Of a stretch of 55,309 nucleotides of DNA, positions 45,843 to 53,577 are shown one piece after another. The stretch lies in IMG/VR virus record IMGVR_UViG_3300027770_000072, positions 1 to 55,309 of that record; one strand, written 5' to 3'. Below the pieces are notes generated by a model. The model did not search any database. It had not been told where the DNA came from and worked only from the letters and a program-made list of their open reading frames with translations. The position numbers and the translations under genes are program-made. Position 1 is the first letter of the stretch; each line of letters begins with the position of its first letter. The DNA comes from a virus.

Positions 45843-46063
45843 ACAAACGAATTAAAGAACTTGAACCCCAATGTTGGGAACACAATGAATTTGGTCTTAA
45901 TTTCAATTACGAAAAGTTCGCCGAGTTGATTGTGCGGGAATGTGCTTTAGTTGCTAAAACTCTACCGCATACCCCAGAAAGACATTGGGTTCAAGATTCA
46001 GTAACGTACATACCTGTTCATTGTGAGCAGAATATACTAAAACATTTCGGAGTTAAAGAATGA
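45839..46063 (+). CDS. EKFAEL-family small protein, copy 3
   Basis: 74 residues from the ATG overlapping the upstream stop: MNKRIKELEPQC...FNYEKFAELIVRECALVAKT...ILKHFGVKE, closest to copy 1 at the C-terminus. Confidence 0.8.
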   Translation: MNKRIKELEPQCWEHNEFGLNFNYEKFAELIVRECALVAKTLPHTPERHWVQDSVTYIPVHCEQNILKHFGVKE

Positions 46064-46428
46064 GCAACGAAATCACTATTGAAATGCTTGACCGAAAGAT
46101 TGCATGGTGTGAGCAAAATATATTTTGGGGTAAAGGTTCCAACATACATCGTATGCAAGATTTCTATTATGAAAAGACTAGGTCTAGTGTAAAAGAAGAT
46201 TGGCCTGAAAGTTTTACATTTCAGGAACTTGCTAAGATCCTGAATGAGGAACAAGTTAGGTATAGAGTTTACTATAGCAAAGATAACCTTACTTTGCGAC
46301 TGTTTATATACCGTCCTCGCTGTACTCATGCTGAAGAAAAAAAGATGTTAGATTTGGGATTTGTTTTTGCTAGTGAAGGTGATACAGAAAACATCCCTGA
46401 TCAACCGATAGAGGAAGTTGAACAATGA
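46060..46428 (+). CDS. Hypothetical early protein
   Basis: 122 residues, mixed alpha/beta: MSNEITIEMLDRKIAWCEQN, FTFQELAKILNEEQVRYRVY and an acidic tail. Starts by ATGA overlap. Not recognised. Confidence 0.7.
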   Translation: MSNEITIEMLDRKIAWCEQNIFWGKGSNIHRMQDFYYEKTRSSVKEDWPESFTFQELAKILNEEQVRYRVYYSKDNLTLRLFIYRPRCTHAEEKKMLDLGFVFASEGDTENIPDQPIEEVEQ

Positions 46429-46721
46429 TTGACTACAAATTCATTGGCTGGAACAATAAAGATGGTGCAGACAAAGTTTGGGGTGCTATCTATATAGAAG
46501 ATAGAACAAACAGTCGGCCTAAAGTATTAATCTTCTGGGGACGCCGTGGCCATAAACTTCAAACCAAAATGGATCGTGAAGGATGGGACCTAGATAAATT
46601 GGTTAGGTCAAAAATAGAAAAAGGTTATAAAACAATCTATGATTATCAACTGGACAATGTTTATCCAGAATTTCTAAGTGATTTAGAAAAAACTACAATG
46701 TGGGCATTGCTTAAACTATGA
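46425..46721 (+). CDS. WGR-like domain protein
   Basis: 98 residues: DGADKVWGAIYIEDRTN, KVLIFWGRRGHKLQTKM. The Trp-Gly-Arg core and spacing resemble WGR domains that bind nucleic acids in PARP-type proteins; here it stands alone. Coupled to the upstream gene by ATGA. Confidence 0.6.
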   Translation: MIDYKFIGWNNKDGADKVWGAIYIEDRTNSRPKVLIFWGRRGHKLQTKMDREGWDLDKLVRSKIEKGYKTIYDYQLDNVYPEFLSDLEKTTMWALLKL

Positions 46722-46737
46722 ATGATACCCAATTCAA

Positions 46738-46766
46738 TTGACTATATACCAAACTTAGTGTACAAT
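46738..46766 (+). promoter_or_regulatory. Sigma70-like promoter
   Basis: TTGACT, 17-nt spacer, TACAAT; TGGAG precedes the ATG at 46792. Confidence 0.7.
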
Positions 46767-46791
46767 AACATATCTTAACTGGAGCTATAAC

Positions 46792-47313
46792 ATGAATCTT
46801 GAACAAGTAAACAATATCTTTCAACATAAAATCACCGACGGTGGTGATTATCTTTGGGATTGCTATGGATCTAATACCCGTAGTATTGACTACACTAGCG
46901 AATATGCGTGTGGATATGTAGTATTTGATACTGACACACAAACAGTATATGAGGTGAGTGTTAGCCCAGTGGTTGGTTCTTGGAATGTTGAACCAAAGCC
47001 CTATCGTTACATTAATCCAGAACATCAGGAAGCATACAAACAAGAAGCAACCAATCGTGGCATTGATCCTAATGAAGCATGGGATGATATCAAGTGGGTT
47101 GATTTGGAAACAGAAGAAGATTTCATTGAAAAGGCAACAGCTATGTTTAATGGTGAAAAGTTTGATACTCGCATTCAAGTGCCAATTGATTTAGACAATG
47201 ATACTATGCTAAAATTAGCAATGGAAGCACATAAGCGTGATATCACATTGAACAAAATGGTTGAGGAAGTATTGCGTAATGTAATTGCTGAACATGAACT
47301 TAATATTGCTTAA
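46792..47313 (+). CDS. Hypothetical with C-terminal ribbon-helix-helix-like segment
   Basis: 173 residues. The beta-rich N-terminal 90 residues (YACGYVVFDTDTQTVYEVSV) are followed by IQVPIDLDNDTMLKLAMEAH plus NKMVEEVLRNVI, which resembles an Arc/MetJ-type DNA-binding motif. May be an early regulator (inference). Confidence 0.65.
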   Translation: MNLEQVNNIFQHKITDGGDYLWDCYGSNTRSIDYTSEYACGYVVFDTDTQTVYEVSVSPVVGSWNVEPKPYRYINPEHQEAYKQEATNRGIDPNEAWDDIKWVDLETEEDFIEKATAMFNGEKFDTRIQVPIDLDNDTMLKLAMEAHKRDITLNKMVEEVLRNVIAEHELNIA

Positions 47314-47584
47314 CATTTACAATTACATCAAAGATGACTATTCAACAAACCCTCTTCGTTTTGTCGTTGAAGTTATGGCTTGGATTATTAGTGTCGGGTG
47401 TTCGGTCACAATGGCGCTCACGGTACCACAACCACCCCTTCTCATTCTTTATCCTATATGGATCACTGGTTGCGCTATGTATGCTTGGGCTAGTTATACT
47501 CGCAAGTCGTTTGGTATGATTGCCAATTATATGTTGTTAGTGACTATTGATAGTGTTGGTCTTGTTCGTATGTTAATTAATTAA
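47294..47584 (+). CDS. Small membrane protein
   Basis: 96 residues from the ATG inside the upstream gene's end. Hydrophobic helices around VVEVMAWIISVGCSVTMAL, LLILYPIWITGCAMYAWAS and NYMLLVTIDSVGLV. Function unknown. Confidence 0.65.
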   Translation: MNLILLNIYNYIKDDYSTNPLRFVVEVMAWIISVGCSVTMALTVPQPPLLILYPIWITGCAMYAWASYTRKSFGMIANYMLLVTIDSVGLVRMLIN

Positions 47585-47593
47585 GGAAATATC

Positions 47594-48136
47594 ATGGGTA
47601 AAAAGAAAATTGAATCTAAAATTGAACCAAGTAAACTTGATCCTGGATGGGTTAAGACAGGTGATAACTCTTGGGTAGCAACATTACAGGAAGATCCAGA
47701 GACAGGTGATTTGATTCTTCCACTTCCGGATGACCTGATGAAATCTCAAGGATTTGAAATTGGTGATATCCTTAAATGGAAAGATAATAAAGACGGGTCA
47801 TTTAGTCTTAGAAAGAAAGCATCCGAGGAGAAACAATGGGTGTTAGTTGAAGCGGTAAGCACATTTCGTACCCGTTACATGGTTGAAGTTCCAGTTGGTA
47901 TTGATGACTATGGTAATGATAAGGTTAAATGGGCGTTGGATACTGTAACGATGGGTGAAGCAAAAGAGTTTAGTCAGGAACATCTTGGGGAACAAATTGT
48001 TAGCCATCGTGTAGTGACTAGGAAGGAAGCATTTGCCTTGTGTGATGTAGATAATGATTACGCCGATGAGTGGGAAAAAGAACTAAAAATGAAAAACTTT
48101 TTTACTACATGGGAAGAACAAAATGGAAACGATTGA
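47594..48136 (+). CDS. AbrB/MazE-like domain protein
   Basis: 180 residues. ILPLPDDLMKSQGFEIGDIL then WKDNKDGSFSLRKK is a SpoVT/AbrB-type swapped-hairpin segment. The second half (VEAVSTFRTRYMVEVPVGID) is a separate conserved phage domain. No toxin partner is visible, so a transcription regulator or scaffold is as likely as an antitoxin. Confidence 0.7.
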   Translation: MGKKKIESKIEPSKLDPGWVKTGDNSWVATLQEDPETGDLILPLPDDLMKSQGFEIGDILKWKDNKDGSFSLRKKASEEKQWVLVEAVSTFRTRYMVEVPVGIDDYGNDKVKWALDTVTMGEAKEFSQEHLGEQIVSHRVVTRKEAFALCDVDNDYADEWEKELKMKNFFTTWEEQNGND

Positions 48137-48446
48137 TGTACTAGAGAAACCTTATCACCCAACAAAAGATTGGTCTGAAAAAGAATGGGATAAGTTTAGT
48201 AACTGGTTAACTGGAATGCTTAAAATTAATGAAAGTGTTACAGTTACTTTTACTAAACAGGATGGTACTGAGCGTGTAATGAATTGTACATTGAAACCAG
48301 AATTATTACCCGAAGCAAAACCATTACAAGAAGGTAAAACACCTCGTAAAGAATCAACAACTAGTATTCGGGTGTACGATTTAGAGAAACAAGAATGGCG
48401 CAGTTTCACTACAAAAAACGTCACTAGAGTGGAATTTAGTATTTGA
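48123..48446 (+). CDS. DUF2693-like small protein
   Basis: 107 residues: VTFTKQDGTERVMNCTLKPE and SIRVYDLEKQEWRSFTTKNV match a small beta-barrel family (DUF2693) found in many phages; function unknown. The stop overlaps the next promoter's -35. Confidence 0.8.
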   Translation: METIDVLEKPYHPTKDWSEKEWDKFSNWLTGMLKINESVTVTFTKQDGTERVMNCTLKPELLPEAKPLQEGKTPRKESTTSIRVYDLEKQEWRSFTTKNVTRVEFSI

Positions 48447-48471
48447 CAATAAATGGAGTATCTGCTATACT
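48443..48471 (+). promoter_or_regulatory. Early promoter
   Basis: TTGACA, 17-nt spacer with ATAAATGG, TATACT; ATG 7 nt downstream. Confidence 0.85.
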
Positions 48472-48478
48472 ATGGGTT

Positions 48479-48631
48479 ATGAAAAAGCAAATACTCTCAT
48501 TCAAAATTGAACAGCCCAAACATCGGGCTCACCATGTGTTGTTTCAAAACAACACTCCGTTCAAGCCAAAATCCGTACAATCCAAAGTATTGTACAAACG
48601 CAAACCTAAGCATTCCAAACAGGAGTTTTGA
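48479..48631 (+). CDS. 50-aa basic protein, probably leaderless
   Basis: MKKQILSFKIEQPKHRAHHV, then a Lys-rich tail. The ATG is 7 nt after the -10 box, with no room for a ribosome site. Function unknown. Confidence 0.6.
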   Translation: MKKQILSFKIEQPKHRAHHVLFQNNTPFKPKSVQSKVLYKRKPKHSKQEF

Positions 48632-48632
48632 T

Positions 48633-48836
48633 ATGAACGAATCTCTCGCCATCTTGGAAAAACTATTAAAGTCCCATGATTGGTATTTTGACTATAGTGA
48701 TGACCACTCTGTTTGGAAGAAGGGCATGACTGAACGGTCTGCTATCAATCAGGAACAGAAAAGATTGATTGATTTGGGGCTAGCCACAGTAGAAGAAGTC
48801 CAAGAATTGACACAAAAATACGCCCCCAAAACTTGA
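48633..48836 (+). CDS. Small hypothetical protein
   Basis: 67 residues: MNESLAILEKLLKSHDWYFD, YSDDHSVWKKGMTERSAINQ, a conserved early phage family of unknown function. AGGAG upstream. Confidence 0.75.
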   Translation: MNESLAILEKLLKSHDWYFDYSDDHSVWKKGMTERSAINQEQKRLIDLGLATVEEVQELTQKYAPKT

Positions 48837-48861
48837 CATTAAATGGTCTTGGGTGTATACT
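48833..48861 (+). promoter_or_regulatory. Conserved early promoter
   Basis: TTGACA, spacer TTAAATGGTCTTGGGTG, TATACT, overlapping the upstream stop. Confidence 0.88.
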
Positions 48862-48891
48862 ACATATATTAACTTAAAAAGGAAAACAAAA

Positions 48892-49122
48892 ATGTCTCTT
48901 AAACTTAAAGCACTATTACAGTTGGTTGGTCTTGTAGCGTTTGCAGCAGGAGTCTCGTTGTCCATTGATTGGATCTTTGCTCATGTTCCGCGTGAAACAA
49001 TCGGCACCGCAATTGGTCTCGGGGCTATTGGTTTTATATTTTATTTGGGTTACAGTCTTTTGCTAACCCGTCTGGAATCTTTGGAAACTCTCAATAAAAT
49101 TGAGCAAGACCTGAAAAAATAA
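48892..49122 (+). CDS. Small membrane protein
   Basis: 76 residues from the ATG after AAAGGA. Two hydrophobic helices (LLQLVGLVAFAAGVSLSI and GTAIGLGAIGFIFYLGYSLL) and a coiled-coil tail. Function unknown. Confidence 0.72.
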   Translation: MSLKLKALLQLVGLVAFAAGVSLSIDWIFAHVPRETIGTAIGLGAIGFIFYLGYSLLLTRLESLETLNKIEQDLKK

Positions 49123-49123
49123 T

Positions 49124-49152
49124 TTGACATTAAATGGATTTGGATATATAAT
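49124..49152 (+). promoter_or_regulatory. Conserved early promoter
   Basis: TTGACA, spacer TTAAATGGATTTGGATA, TATAAT, followed by AGAGTCTTAATCAGTTA, a start segment also found at 51698 and, in part, at 50712. Confidence 0.9.
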
Positions 49153-49184
49153 AGAGTCTTAATCAGTTAACTAAAGGAGTTTTT

Positions 49185-49463
49185 ATGACTGACATTTCTG
49201 AAATCAACCGTGCTATTCTAGCAGGTAACTTTACCAATGACCAACTGACTAGCATCAGTGATGCAATTCGTTTTGCTCGTGCCCAAATCGCACAGAAAAA
49301 CAAGTACACCCTGACTGTCGGTACCAAAGTGAAATTCACTAACAGCCGCAGTGGTCAGGTAATCACAGGTGATGTACAAAAAATCAATCGCAAATTTGTT
49401 ATTGTTAAGACTGGTCCATTGAATACATGGCGTGTCCCGGCTAACATGTTGTCTGCCGCTTAA
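49185..49463 (+). CDS. Small early protein with SH3-like segment
   Basis: 92 residues: helical N-terminus (TDISEINRAILAGNFTNDQL), then TVGTKVKFTNSRSGQVITGD and KINRKFVIVKTG, a KOW/SH3-like beta pattern. Common in phages; role unknown. AAGGAG upstream. Confidence 0.72.
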   Translation: MTDISEINRAILAGNFTNDQLTSISDAIRFARAQIAQKNKYTLTVGTKVKFTNSRSGQVITGDVQKINRKFVIVKTGPLNTWRVPANMLSAA

Positions 49464-49473
49464 GGAGTAAATC

Positions 49474-49689
49474 ATGGATAACGTTTTTGTTGTTATTGGT
49501 GCCGCAATCGCAGGTATTGCTGGTATTGTATTTCTTAGTTTTCTATTAAGTTGGCCCGTGATGTGGCTCTGGAATAACGCACTAGTTGGAGCCGTTGTCG
49601 GTGTCAACGAAGTGTCTTGGGTTCAGGCTTGGGGTATTTCTACATTGTCTGGAATCTTGTTTAAAACTAGTGTGAGTAATTCAAAATGA
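49474..49689 (+). CDS. Small membrane protein
   Basis: 71 residues with a long hydrophobic stretch (VFVVIGAAIAGIAGIVFLSF) and a second one. AAGGAG upstream. The stop overlaps the next ATG. Function unknown. Confidence 0.72.
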   Translation: MDNVFVVIGAAIAGIAGIVFLSFLLSWPVMWLWNNALVGAVVGVNEVSWVQAWGISTLSGILFKTSVSNSK

Positions 49690-49856
49690 GCAAAATGGCT
49701 GACTTGGATCTAAGTATCCGTGATATGTTGGAAGAGGGCTATAGCCCGGTCACAGTATCTGTACGATTGGGCATCCCACTGCACTTTGTGTATGACATTC
49801 TGGAAGATGACCAATATGGGGAAGATTTGAGTCCCTATAGTACAGTTAATTCATAG
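49686..49856 (+). CDS. Small helix-turn-helix-like protein
   Basis: 56 residues: MSKMADLDLSIRDMLEEGYS, then PVTVSVRLGIPLHFVYDILE, which looks like a helix-turn-helix. Starts by ATGA overlap with the membrane gene. A possible regulator. Confidence 0.65.
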   Translation: MSKMADLDLSIRDMLEEGYSPVTVSVRLGIPLHFVYDILEDDQYGEDLSPYSTVNS

Positions 49857-49879
49857 TCAGATTATTAATGGGGTTTTAG

Positions 49880-50686
49880 ATGAGTGCAATGCCTCTTGAT
49901 TTCATAGTGTTTAAATCTTTTTGTGATAAGCACGGATATGAAGCAGTAGACCAGCGTTTGGATAAAATCCCATCTAATATCTACGCTATGCGTACCCGCA
50001 ACAAAGTAAAAGTAGAAATTAAAAAATCAAAGTCTATCACTAGTTATGTTGCTGGACAAGGTCTCAATTCTGAAAAACTTGAATTGCTTAAAACAGAATT
50101 AGAGTCGTGTGGAATGCTTATTATTAAAGCAAATGCCAAACACCTCTTGATTGAATTGCAAGATAATATACTTCAAGGATTTTTGACACTTGTAAAATAT
50201 ATTGAAGATATTGATGGAATTGTACAACGCCAAGCATACGCTAGATTGGGTGTTCAATTTAAGCCCAATGAAACTTATATTTTTATTGCTGAGACATTAC
50301 AAAATGCAATCACAAGGGGTCAGCCATGGGCTATATCACGCGGGTATGGCGGGTTCGATGCATTGGATAATGAGGTTACTATCGGATATAGTATTAAGGG
50401 ACGGCAGCAAGAATTAAATGGTAAAAATGCTTACCGTGAACATATGGTGCCGTGTGATTTGATGATGCGTGAGGCTATTAAAATGTTTAACGCAGGTTCT
50501 ACAGTAACGGAAGTGGCACTGCTTTTTCAAACTAATAATAAAATTCTCAAAATAAGTGATGATGAAGCTAATACTTTAGATAATATTTTAAGATTGCGAA
50601 CTACTATGCCGCCCGGATGGGAATTTGGAAATGATGTGTACGCTAGGATACACCATGCAGGAATTTTATTAGAAAATAACGGTTGA
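49880..50686 (+). CDS. Hypothetical early protein (268 aa)
   Basis: Largest gene of this early block. Alpha/beta N-terminal region (EIKKSKSITSYVAGQGLNSE) and a C-terminal NAYREHMVPCDLMMREAIKM segment whose Glu-His-x-Val-Pro resembles HNH-type first motifs, but no zinc cysteines follow. Function unassigned. The stop overlaps the next promoter's -35. Confidence 0.6.
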   Translation: MSAMPLDFIVFKSFCDKHGYEAVDQRLDKIPSNIYAMRTRNKVKVEIKKSKSITSYVAGQGLNSEKLELLKTELESCGMLIIKANAKHLLIELQDNILQGFLTLVKYIEDIDGIVQRQAYARLGVQFKPNETYIFIAETLQNAITRGQPWAISRGYGGFDALDNEVTIGYSIKGRQQELNGKNAYREHMVPCDLMMREAIKMFNAGSTVTEVALLFQTNNKILKISDDEANTLDNILRLRTTMPPGWEFGNDVYARIHHAGILLENNG

Positions 50687-50711
50687 CAATAAATGGTTTT
50701 GGCTATATAAT
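50683..50711 (+). promoter_or_regulatory. Conserved early promoter
   Basis: TTGACA, spacer ATAAATGGTTTTGGCTA, TATAAT, then AGAGTCTTA. Confidence 0.9.
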
Positions 50712-50745
50712 AGAGTCTTATTCAGTTAGTTAAAGGATTTTTAAA

Positions 50746-51030
50746 ATGTTCGCATCTACAATAGAAGCCCGTAAATTGTTGAAACTTGCTTTCAAAGCAT
50801 CCGGTGCTAATCTACCAGGAAATACTTACACCGATAAGACCACTGAGAATGACCCAACTCGCCGCACAGTTGTGTTTCCGGTTCACCCGGATCATGCTGA
50901 TGAAGTGATTCATCAAGCCCGTGATTTCTTCCAAGAAGCAGGTTTCACCAAGTCTGTTCCCAAACTTTATACTACTTTTTCTCTCTATACACACCAAACT
51001 TATGTCCGTGTCATCGCCTACAAAGGTTGA
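50746..51030 (+). CDS. Small early protein
   Basis: 94 residues: MFASTIEARKLLKLAFKASG, then RRTVVFPVHPDHADEVIHQA and TYVRVIAYKG. Alpha-beta; not recognised. Read from its own promoter. Confidence 0.7.
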   Translation: MFASTIEARKLLKLAFKASGANLPGNTYTDKTTENDPTRRTVVFPVHPDHADEVIHQARDFFQEAGFTKSVPKLYTTFSLYTHQTYVRVIAYKG

Positions 51031-51055
51031 CATTAAATGGTTTTGGGTATATAAT
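51027..51055 (+). promoter_or_regulatory. Conserved early promoter
   Basis: TTGACA, spacer TTAAATGGTTTTGGGTA, TATAAT. Downstream ACACTTATCAACTCG matches 44624 (ACACTTATGAACTCG) except for one base. Confidence 0.92.
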
Positions 51056-51086
51056 ACACTTATCAACTCGCAAAACGGAGCAAAAA

Positions 51087-51371
51087 ATGAGCAAATTTGA
51101 CACACTCGCAGCTAAGATTAAAGCAACCAGTGTTAAGCTGGAGTCTTTGAAGGCAGAATATGCGGAAGCACGGTTGGATGCATTACGGAAAGTTGAAATG
51201 ACCAAAGTGGGTGAAACGATTACATTGACTTTCAAGGGCCGTGTGTTGAAAACTACGAAGAACAAGCGTTATGGTCGCTATCGGGTTAAGGAAGGCAAGA
51301 CTACGCTGATTGACGAATACATGTTTGGTATACATGACCTGCGTTTTTTGGTCGCAACCGGCGGCATTTAA
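51087..51371 (+). CDS. Small early protein
   Basis: 94 residues: coiled N-terminus (LAAKIKATSVKLESLKAEYA) then ETITLTFKGRVLKTTKNKRY, a small basic beta domain. ACGGAG before the ATG. Unknown. Confidence 0.7.
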   Translation: MSKFDTLAAKIKATSVKLESLKAEYAEARLDALRKVEMTKVGETITLTFKGRVLKTTKNKRYGRYRVKEGKTTLIDEYMFGIHDLRFLVATGGI

Positions 51372-51374
51372 CGG

Positions 51375-51403
51375 TTGACATTAAATGGTTTTGGGTATAT
51401 AAT
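51375..51403 (+). promoter_or_regulatory. Conserved early promoter
   Basis: TTGACA, spacer TTAAATGGTTTTGGGTA, TATAAT, identical over the full 29 nt to those at 44595, 51027 and 51669. Confidence 0.92.
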
Positions 51404-51436
51404 AGAGTCTTAGACAGTCAACAAACGGACTATATT

Positions 51437-51664
51437 ATGAAAGCAAAAATCCTGATTACTTCCATTGAGAACATGAGATTGTTTCAGGGTAAGTTTCCAA
51501 CAAAGCGTTGGGGCTTTTGCGAGATCGTCCGCAATGTCACTATTGAGTCCTGCCCGTTTGGCATCTATCAAGATGGCAATTATGGCTACATCAAGATCGA
51601 CGGCAAAAAAGTCCGTGTGATCAACGGTAATGGTGGTGAAACATTGTTTGAAATCAACCGTTAA
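51437..51664 (+). CDS. Small early protein
   Basis: 75 residues, beta-rich: MKAKILITSIENMRLFQGKF, FGIYQDGNYGYIKIDGKKVR. Single-gene unit with its own promoter. Unknown. Confidence 0.7.
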   Translation: MKAKILITSIENMRLFQGKFPTKRWGFCEIVRNVTIESCPFGIYQDGNYGYIKIDGKKVRVINGNGGETLFEINR

Positions 51665-51668
51665 ACGG

Positions 51669-51697
51669 TTGACATTAAATGGTTTTGGGTATATAAT
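51669..51697 (+). promoter_or_regulatory. Conserved early promoter
   Basis: TTGACA, spacer TTAAATGGTTTTGGGTA, TATAAT, then AGAGTCTTAATCAGTTA as at 49153. Confidence 0.92.
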
Positions 51698-51731
51698 AGA
51701 GTCTTAATCAGTTAATTACAGGAGTTTACAA

Positions 51732-52145
51732 ATGGCTTATATGTCTCAGGAAAAGAAAGCAAAAATCGCCCCTAAAATCAAGGCTGTTCTCGCTAAGTAC
51801 AAGGTCAAAGGTTCGCTTGCTGTACGCAATCATAGCACCCTGGTATTGAATCTCAAGTCGGGCGCTATTGACTTTATCGCAAATTCTAATACAGTTTGTG
51901 GTAATGACTACTATCAAGCGGCTCGCGGTTTTACTCCTAATACTCGCGGCTATGATGATGTTAACCCCTATCATTTCCAAAATCATTATGACGGTGTAGC
52001 ACTGAAATTTATGAAAGAAATTTTTGTTGCAATGAACGATGGCAACTGGGACAAAAGTGACATTCAATCCGACTACTTTAACGTAGGATGGTATGTTGAT
52101 GTTAACGTAGGCAAGTGGGACAAACATTACGTGGTTGAGGCTTAA
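51732..52145 (+). CDS. Conserved phage/plasmid protein (LPD29-like)
   Basis: 137 residues: MAYMSQEKKAKIAPKIKAVL, GSLAVRNHSTLVLNLKSGAI, DIQSDYFNVGWYVDVNVGKW. I recall this family as widespread in phages and plasmids (large-polyvalent-protein-associated type); function unknown. Confidence 0.75.
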   Translation: MAYMSQEKKAKIAPKIKAVLAKYKVKGSLAVRNHSTLVLNLKSGAIDFIANSNTVCGNDYYQAARGFTPNTRGYDDVNPYHFQNHYDGVALKFMKEIFVAMNDGNWDKSDIQSDYFNVGWYVDVNVGKWDKHYVVEA

Positions 52146-52146
52146 T

Positions 52147-52326
52147 ATGGACATCACAATGAAAGTTATCCCCAGCGTAGGAGAGGCTGGTCTTGATACA
52201 GAGGCTTCTCCGGGCAATGGTCAATACTATATCCGCCTCTATGATGGATCTGTTGATGAGTGTGGTTATGATACTATTGAAGATGCAATTTCAGAATTGG
52301 AATATATTGCAGGAGTAGAAGCATGA
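52147..52326 (+). CDS. Small hypothetical protein
   Basis: 59 residues, MDITMKVIPSVGEAGLDTEA then QYYIRLYDGSVDECGYDTIE. Acidic; 1 nt after the previous gene and overlapping the next. Unknown. Confidence 0.65.
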   Translation: MDITMKVIPSVGEAGLDTEASPGNGQYYIRLYDGSVDECGYDTIEDAISELEYIAGVEA

Positions 52327-52562
52327 ATATTGATAATGAACAACTATTGTTTTTTGATTTCTTGTCATCATTATCCGAGGACCAATTGAAAAAGTATTTT
52401 GCTATGCTTGGACCTGAAGAATCGGAATATGTTCGCCGTGTCGTGCGGAATGTTGGAACGCAATTGAATTTGGCTATTGCCGAATTACATGATGAGGTTG
52501 AGGACCTTGCTGAAGCAGGAAGTGTCCTTGATGGTTTTACTCTTTCGGGTAAAACAAAATGA
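52323..52562 (+). CDS. Small acidic helical protein
   Basis: 79 residues, MNIDNEQLLFFDFLSSLSED then helices with Glu/Asp. ATGA overlap with the gene upstream. Unknown. Confidence 0.65.
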   Translation: MNIDNEQLLFFDFLSSLSEDQLKKYFAMLGPEESEYVRRVVRNVGTQLNLAIAELHDEVEDLAEAGSVLDGFTLSGKTK

Positions 52563-52580
52563 TTTTGGTAACAATAATGG

Positions 52581-52609
52581 TTGACAATAATGCCAATCTG
52601 TGTTATCAT
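52581..52609 (+). promoter_or_regulatory. Probable promoter
   Basis: TTGACA, 17-nt spacer, TATCAT; weaker -10 than the others, with AAAGGA before the gene at 52674. Confidence 0.65.
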
Positions 52610-52673
52610 TATAACAGTGCTGAGTGATATCAGTACATTTTTAAAAACTTAGCTTTATCTTAAAGGAAACAAA

Positions 52674-53063
52674 ATGGCTAAACAAACTTTCAAAGTCGCT
52701 GGTATGACTACTAACAATGGTAATACTAAGGTTCGTTTTACTGATGATATGGTTCGCCGTATCAAGCAATTCACTAAAGGCGGACACACCCGTGTTGACT
52801 TTGTTGACTTGCCCAGTGAGATGACAAAAATTGAGGCTCTCAACTATTTGGCTACACATGCCAACTTTCAATCACCCGCTGATCAGGCAACTATCGCAGA
52901 TACTCTTGCTGACAAAATGAAGGAAGCAAACAAGGGTACAGTAAAGGTTAAGGTCTCAAAGACTAAGCCTAGCATTGATGCTATCAAGTCTCGTGCTAAG
53001 AAGGCTACTAAAGAAGTTTCGGTAGAACAAGTTCTTGCCGAAGCTGGTGTAGCTGCTAAATAA
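52674..53063 (+). CDS. Basic early protein
   Basis: 129 residues: MAKQTFKVAGMTTNNGNTKV, RFTDDMVRRIKQFTKGGHTR, a Lys-rich linker (VKVKVSKTKPSIDAIKSRAK) and a helical end. Possibly nucleic-acid-binding; family not recognised. Confidence 0.7.
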   Translation: MAKQTFKVAGMTTNNGNTKVRFTDDMVRRIKQFTKGGHTRVDFVDLPSEMTKIEALNYLATHANFQSPADQATIADTLADKMKEANKGTVKVKVSKTKPSIDAIKSRAKKATKEVSVEQVLAEAGVAAK

Positions 53064-53065
53064 AA

Positions 53066-53088
53066 AGAGGGGCTATATGCCCCTACTC
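53066..53088 (+). terminator. Hairpin after basic early gene
   Basis: AGGGGC-TATAT-GCCCCT, within outer GAG/CTC pairing, directly after the stop. No U-tract. Confidence 0.5.
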
Positions 53089-53104
53089 TCAACAAAGGAA
53101 TAAT

Positions 53105-53293
53105 ATGAAACTCGCCGATAAACTTGCAAAATGTAGTGATAGCCTAACCGTCAATATGTATGACAATGGTTATATGGTTGAAGTGTCCGGAAATGATTCA
53201 GACAACGATTGGAAAACTGCAAAGATTATGTGCCAAACATTGGATCAAGTCTATGCTGTAATCGCTGAAGCCGCTGCAATGGAACGTAATTAA
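53105..53293 (+). CDS. Small hypothetical protein
   Basis: 62 residues: MKLADKLAKCSDSLTVNMYD, NGYMVEVSGNDSDNDWKTAK. Helix-strand-helix pattern; AAAGGA upstream. A frequent early phage family, function unknown. Confidence 0.7.
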   Translation: MKLADKLAKCSDSLTVNMYDNGYMVEVSGNDSDNDWKTAKIMCQTLDQVYAVIAEAAAMERN

Positions 53294-53303
53294 GGATTAA
53301 TAT

Positions 53304-53537
53304 ATGTCAGTATTACACACATTCGCTCGTAAATTCAATCCTCGCAGAAACTTTGATCCATCTAAGATTGAGGACTTACGTGAATTGAAATATTTCAAAG
53401 AAAACTTGACATGGAAATCAGGTTGTCCTTTCTATCTAGAGGATCCGTTCTTGGAGATTCCTGCAATGTGTATGTCAAAGTATACTGATTATATGCTTAT
53501 GAATTTAAGTAGCCTGTCTTACGAAATTGTAGAGTAA
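53304..53537 (+). CDS. Small hypothetical protein
   Basis: 77 residues: RNFDPSKIEDLRELKYFKEN, WKSGCPFYLEDPFLEIPAMC. AAGGA upstream. Followed by the terminator that separates it from the convergent glycosylation genes. Unknown. Confidence 0.7.
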   Translation: MSVLHTFARKFNPRRNFDPSKIEDLRELKYFKENLTWKSGCPFYLEDPFLEIPAMCMSKYTDYMLMNLSSLSYEIVE

Positions 53538-53553
53538 GACATTAAACACAAAG

Positions 53554-53577
53554 AAGCCCCGAAAGGGGCTTTTTTTA
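53554..53577. terminator. Bidirectional-looking terminator
   Basis: AAGCCCC-GAAA-GGGGCTT followed by seven T's in all. It ends the rightward early transcript and lies at the stop of the leftward glycosyltransferase gene. Confidence 0.88.

Noticed and set aside
47594-48136. MazE antitoxin of a toxin-antitoxin pair
   Set aside because: An AbrB-like segment is present, but no toxin gene lies next to it.
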